A stretch of 64,000 nt of DNA from assembly GCF_027172205.1 (NCBI RefSeq), contig NC_070614.1, positions 1,622,001 through 1,686,000 on the forward strand, given 5' to 3'. The translations under genes and the position numbers were made by a program. Source of the DNA: Podarcis raffonei. Taxonomy: Eukaryota > Chordata > Lepidosauria > Squamata > Lacertidae. Shown piece by piece: positions 62,224-64,000 of this stretch; positions within the stretch are counted from its first letter, which is position 1; the number at the start of each line of letters is the position of its first letter. Under the pieces are notes generated by a model. The model saw only the letters and a list, made by a program, of their open reading frames with translations. It had not been told where the DNA came from and made no database searches.

Positions 62224-64000
62224 CCCACCCACCTGGCTGGGTTTCCCCAGCCATTCTGGGCGATTTCCAACAGAATATTAAAAACACAATAAAACATCAA
62301 ACATTAAAAACTTCCCTGAACAGGGCTGCCTTCAGATGTCTTCTAAAAGTCTGGTAGTTGTTTTTCTCTTTGACATCTGGTGGGAGGGCGTTCCACAGGG
62401 CGGGCGCCACCACCAAGAAGGCCCTCTGCCTGGTTCCCTGTAACTTGGCTTCTCGCAGCGAGGGAACTGCCAGAAGGCCCTTGGAGCTGGACCTCAGTGT
62501 CCGGGCAGAACGATGGGGGTGGAGACGCTCCTTCAGGTATACAGGACCGAGGCCAATTAGAGCTTTAAAGGTCAGCACCAACACTTTGAATTGTGCTCGG
62601 AAAACGTACTGGGAGCCAATGTAGTTCTTTCAGGACCAGTGTTATATGGTCTTGGTGGCCACTCTCAGTCACCAGTTGAGCTGTCACATTCTGGATTAAT
62701 TGCAGTTTCCAAGCCACCTTCAAAGGTAGCCCCATGTAGAGCGCATTACAGTAGTCCAAGCAGGAGATAACTAGAGCATGCAGCACTTTGGCAAGATAGT
62801 CAGCGGGCAGGTAGGGTCTCAACCTACATACCAGATGGAGCTGGTAGACAGCTGCCCTGGACACAAAATGGACCTGTGCCTCCATGGATAGATGTGAGTC
62901 CAGAATGACTCCCAGGCTGTGCACCTGGTCCTTCAGGGGCACAGTTGCCCCATTCAGGACCAGGGAGTCCTCCACACCTGCCCGCCTCCTGTCCCCCCAA
63001 AACAGTACTTCTGTCTCGTTAGGATTCAACCTCAATCTGTTAGCCGCCATCCATCAGCTGAGAGGCCATCCACAATGAGATAAAACATCCCCTACCACTC
63101 TCTGGAAACCATTTTGGATCCATTAAGTGAGAGGTACTGAAAGAGGTGCCATCAAAGAAGAAAATGGGATAGTGAGTCCTCACCCTGACAATGCAGTCTG
63201 GGGGGGTCCCCTCCCAGCTGTGTGTTAGTTGGCAAATGTCAATATCATTGTTGGGAGGGGGGTTGCCAGGGTTACAGAGGTATGATGGCACTGCAGAGAG
63301 AAAATGCCCTTTTTGCATGAGGCTTGGGTTGTGTTTTAGCAAAGGTTTTTTGTGGGGAGAAGGGTGAAGCTAACAGATAGACAAGCTGTGTGGAGGAAAC
63401 AGAGATGGTGTTTTGACTACCTTTGAATACAATGCTGCGCCACTGTAGGGAGCAAGCCCCTCTGAAATGTGATGCTCCTCGGTCAAGTGCAAAGACCCTT
63501 GGAATCTCTCACTGCTCAGTAGAGATTGGGGTGGGTGGTAAGAAAAGAAAAACTGCAAAATTGAATGAAAGTTAAAATTAAACATACCTGCAAATGTGGG
63601 TTATTTTGTTCACATTCTCTGGAAAAAATAAAAATTAATAATATTGGTGTTGGGGTAGTAACATTTTTTAAAAGGTTATGCTTTATTTATAAATATCAAG
63701 ATATTGTCTTTGAGGTCTTATGACAGTACCACTTACAGCTGAAAGCTTACTAAGTATTCCAAATGCCTGTTCTTCAGGCATCGTAGAACATGTTGCAGCA
63801 AGGGCCAAGAACAGAGATTTATTGTTATTCACTGTTGCGATGGGGCTGACATCTCCAAACCCGCTTCCGTCCCTCCACACGGGCAGGTCTTCTGGGCCAT
63901 TGGGACCGTCTTTGAGGTTCTCCTGGCGGTGTTCGTGATGCCCACCCTGGGTTGGCGCTGGCTGCTCATCCTTTCGGCGGCCCCCCTTCTGCTCTTTGCC
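44543..64000 (+). CDS. SVOP: Synaptic vesicle 2-related protein, first 8 coding exons (partial)
   Basis: Major-facilitator-family, SV2-related protein of synaptic vesicles; its substrate is not firmly known. Exons: 44543-44577, 52866-53026, 53266-53351, 53928-54026, 58995-59066, 60122-60246, 61598-61661 and 63887 to the window end. They give 252 codons in frame. [12 protein letters not shown] is followed by [17 protein letters not shown]; the acidic cytoplasmic N-terminus runs to [22 protein letters not shown]1 begins at [29 protein letters not shown] is the MFS loop 2-3 signature, [15 protein letters not shown] is in TM4, and [16 protein letters not shown] precedes TM5. Near-identical to human SVOP as remembered. 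The intron after exon 3 uses a GC donor. The remaining exons lie to the right. Confidence 0.96.
45782..45936 (-). mobile_element. tRNA-Ala-derived SINE, full-looking copy
   Basis: Read in reverse: ATGGCAGGGCACATGTTTTGC, GCATGCAGAAGATCCCAGG, then a perfect B box GGTTCAATCCC. The tail is GATGGACCAAAGGTCTGACTC..GCAGCTTCCTGTG. SVOP intron 1. Confidence 0.65.
45942..46270 (-). mobile_element. L2-like LINE 3' end
   Basis: ATAATATATTATTTATACCCC and CATCTGGCTGGGTTTCCCC on the plus strand, with [19 protein letters not shown] in reverse. Closely related to 62170-63060. SVOP intron 1. Confidence 0.75.
46633..47149 (-). mobile_element. CR1 LINE, ORF2 C-terminus and 3' end
   Basis: Begins with ATAGAATCATAGAATCATAG (the CR1 terminal repeat, inverted), then GTTGGAAGAGACCACAAGGG. 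In reverse it reads [20 protein letters not shown]. Complete 3' end, 5'-truncated; closely resembles the overlapping part of 42625-43335. SVOP intron 1. Confidence 0.85.
48835..51068 (-). mobile_element. L1-derived ORF1-only non-autonomous element (HAL1-like), full length
   Basis: A 2234-bp insertion flanked by a perfect 18-bp duplication CAAAATTCTTTAGTTTCA (48817-48834 and 51069-51086). Read right to left: a GC- and CpG-rich 5' region (about 51068-50750) with ATGGCGG, a YY1-type site, at 51043-51037, only about 25 bases from the 5' end, the position known from mammalian L1. Then come a long leader, one ORF (50116-49481), and a 3' region resembling the L1 at 54.3 kb (TTTGCTGAA, GGAATACAAAAAAGGGAGGT, GAGGAAGTCAGG) with AATAAAA and a short A-rich tail. 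No reverse transcriptase is present. It was evidently moved by L1 machinery. Confidence 0.75.
49481..50116 (-). CDS. ORF1-like protein of the L1-derived element
   Basis: 211 codons, intact. Residues about 3-35 ([20 protein letters not shown].. KLDLI) show heptad spacing of hydrophobic residues and should form a coiled coil, as in L1 ORF1p. A Ser/Thr/Gln-rich linker follows, then a segment rich in Trp and charged residues ([48 protein letters not shown]) and a basic tail ([17 protein letters not shown]). I do not see a clear RRM or the usual C-terminal domain of L1 ORF1p, so it may be shortened or divergent. Function inferred only from position and the coiled coil. Confidence 0.55.
   Translation of the reverse strand: MNKEEALLAALGKINAVLQQLDEKVILMNQKLDLISAPASKDELTGNEVKETSQQPIQETGSTRQVQGQRKTEEVAIAPQKIQRLKIPHDQKLQHWKIELGEHLLNFGVKEVISSGGTVKQVDDHFWNNYFLDYKSNIGEWIIGEWDNLIKENGEYFCMELPGDSLPKEKGKKICKNPTRDRDACKYKQEQENLQRGHRRDLRASDIRTPD
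51350..52860. other. SVOP intron 1, distal part
   Basis: Mostly unrecognised AT-rich DNA. A diverged palindromic repeat (about 52655-52790, ending GGGCCACAGGTTCCTCACCC) lies just before exon 2. No RNA gene is seen. Confidence 0.45.
54296..56667 (-). mobile_element. Young 5'-truncated L1 LINE in SVOP intron 4
   Basis: A 2372-bp insertion with an exact 18-bp duplication CCTTTGGGCAACCTTTCC (54278-54295, 56668-56685). A poly(A) tail appears as the T run after 54295. ORF2 is uninterrupted from the truncation point to its stop. The combination of perfect duplication, tail and open frame indicates a recent insertion. Antisense to SVOP. Confidence 0.9.
54591..56667 (-). CDS. L1 ORF2, reverse transcriptase and C-terminal domain (N-truncated)
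   Basis: About 692 codons open to the stop at 54591-54593. Motifs in order: [46 protein letters not shown], the catalytic box [53 protein letters not shown] and [11 protein letters not shown]. Toward the C-terminus is the zinc-binding pattern [18 protein letters not shown]. The first residues of the open frame (MERLPK) come from flanking target DNA, so there is no native start. The endonuclease domain is absent. Confidence 0.9.
56880..57245. mobile_element. Palindromic DNA element with old LINE piece inside
   Basis: The left arm TCCACACCATATTTAAAGCAC..GGGAATTGTAGTTTG (56886-56945) is mirrored by the right arm GCAAACTGCAGTCCCC..TTTTAAATATATGGCGTGGA (57148-57231). A plus-sense L2/L3-like end (CCTGCCCTGAGACC..GGGTGGATAATG) lies between. 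SVOP intron 4. Confidence 0.5.
57675..58203. mobile_element. hAT-like non-autonomous element with internal tandem repeat
   Basis: Ends CAGTGGTCGC and TTTGCCCCTG (inverse CAGGGGCAAA). Flanked by the near-perfect 8-bp duplication AGTTCAAG/AGTCCAAG (57667-57674, 58204-58211). It interrupts a minus-strand CR1 fragment (57635-57674 and 58204-58265). The interior is CpG-rich with two related units about 192 bases apart (CCATATGGCGCTGGAGC at 57857, CCATATGGCACTGGAGC at 58049). Confidence 0.6.
58266..58990. other. SVOP intron 4, distal part
   Basis: Old L2-like debris to about 58480 (GTGCATTGCTGTAGTCAAGAG), then unrecognised sequence and a (CTT)n run (58897-58911) before exon 5. Confidence 0.4.
59440..60000 (-). 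mobile_element. Old L2-like LINE 3' part
   Basis: Carries diverged equivalents of the L2-like 3' region: GGGTGTTCCACAGGGCTGGG, GTTCAGGGTTTTATAGAG, GCCAGTGCAGCCAG and GCGTTGCAGTAATCCAGTCTTGAG. SVOP intron 5. Confidence 0.5.
60301..60550 (+). mobile_element. tRNA-derived CORE-type SINE
   Basis: Head GCCAGTGTGGTGTAGTGGTTAAGAGC, B-box region AATCAGGTTCGCGTCTC, and a MIR/CORE-like body GGGTGACCTTGGGCCAGTCAC. It ends GCCACTTTGAGACTCC..GGGATATCAAATCC with a (CTT)n tail. SVOP intron 6, 54 bases after exon 6. Confidence 0.75.
62170..63060 (-). mobile_element. L2-like LINE, ORF2 C-terminal part and 3' end
   Basis: The tail is (ATA)n at 62174-62222. Reverse frames read [58 protein letters not shown], then [20 protein letters not shown] and [19 protein letters not shown]; one frame break lies between them. 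Same family as 28312-29495. SVOP intron 7. Confidence 0.8.
63070..63886. other. SVOP intron 7, distal part
   Basis: No recognisable repeat or exon up to the acceptor CACACGGGCAG before exon 8. Confidence 0.45.

Noticed and set aside
1-64000. CRISPR arrays, bacterial operons, origins or riboswitches
   Set aside because: The window is vertebrate nuclear DNA; the only short tandem arrays are microsatellites and the 29-bp triplet.

Overview
This is nuclear DNA of a squamate reptile, most likely a lizard. The evidence is four intron-containing vertebrate genes and a repeat set typical of squamates: CR1, L2-like, L1 and BovB LINEs, tRNA-derived SINEs with an ACCTTT-type tail, and hAT and pogo/Tigger-like MITEs. 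A lacertid is possible, but the sequence alone does not settle the family.

The gene order is UNG (-), ALKBH2 (+), USP30 (-), SVOP (+, running off the right edge). It is the mirror image of human 12q24.11 (SVOP-USP30-ALKBH2-UNG-ACACB), so ACACB would be expected beyond the left edge. I assembled exons by hand from splice sites and remembered human proteins. The coding lengths are multiples of three: UNG2 296 aa, UNG1 300 aa, ALKBH2 266 aa, USP30 498 aa, SVOP first 252 codons. UNG and ALKBH2, two base-damage repair enzymes that both carry replication-fork docking motifs, share a CpG-rich divergent promoter with E2F, NRF1-like and CCAAT sites. USP30 is the mitochondrial outer-membrane deubiquitinase. 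SVOP is a synaptic-vesicle transporter-like protein.

Layout: 1-2.2 kb is a CR1 LINE with open ORF1 and ORF2 reading frames. It lies against or inside a fossil Ty3/gypsy element (about 2.2-6.2 kb), which itself holds an L2-like fragment and a SINE. 6.2-10.2 kb is L1 remnants, MITEs and one orphan exon of a small membrane protein. 10.27-16.0 kb is UNG; 16.6-22.5 kb ALKBH2; 22.5-24.8 kb repeat-bearing intergenic DNA; 24.8-38.6 kb USP30; 38.8-44.5 kb intergenic DNA with a nested hAT/LINE, a BovB LINE and CR1 pieces; 44.5-64 kb the 5' half of SVOP with large repeat-filled introns.

The most interesting items are: (i) a 2.2-kb L1-derived, ORF1-only element with a complete-looking 5' end, L1-type 3' end and an 18-bp target duplication, inserted into an older L1 in SVOP intron 1; (ii) a hammerhead-ribozyme-like core in a repeat in USP30 intron 4; (iii) a 141-bp segment present twice 16.5 kb apart with one difference; (iv) a MITE in a UNG intron carrying two perfect NRF1-type sites; (v) an orphan exon encoding a small membrane protein at 8.2 kb; (vi) a GC-AG intron in SVOP and an odd tandem donor in USP30.
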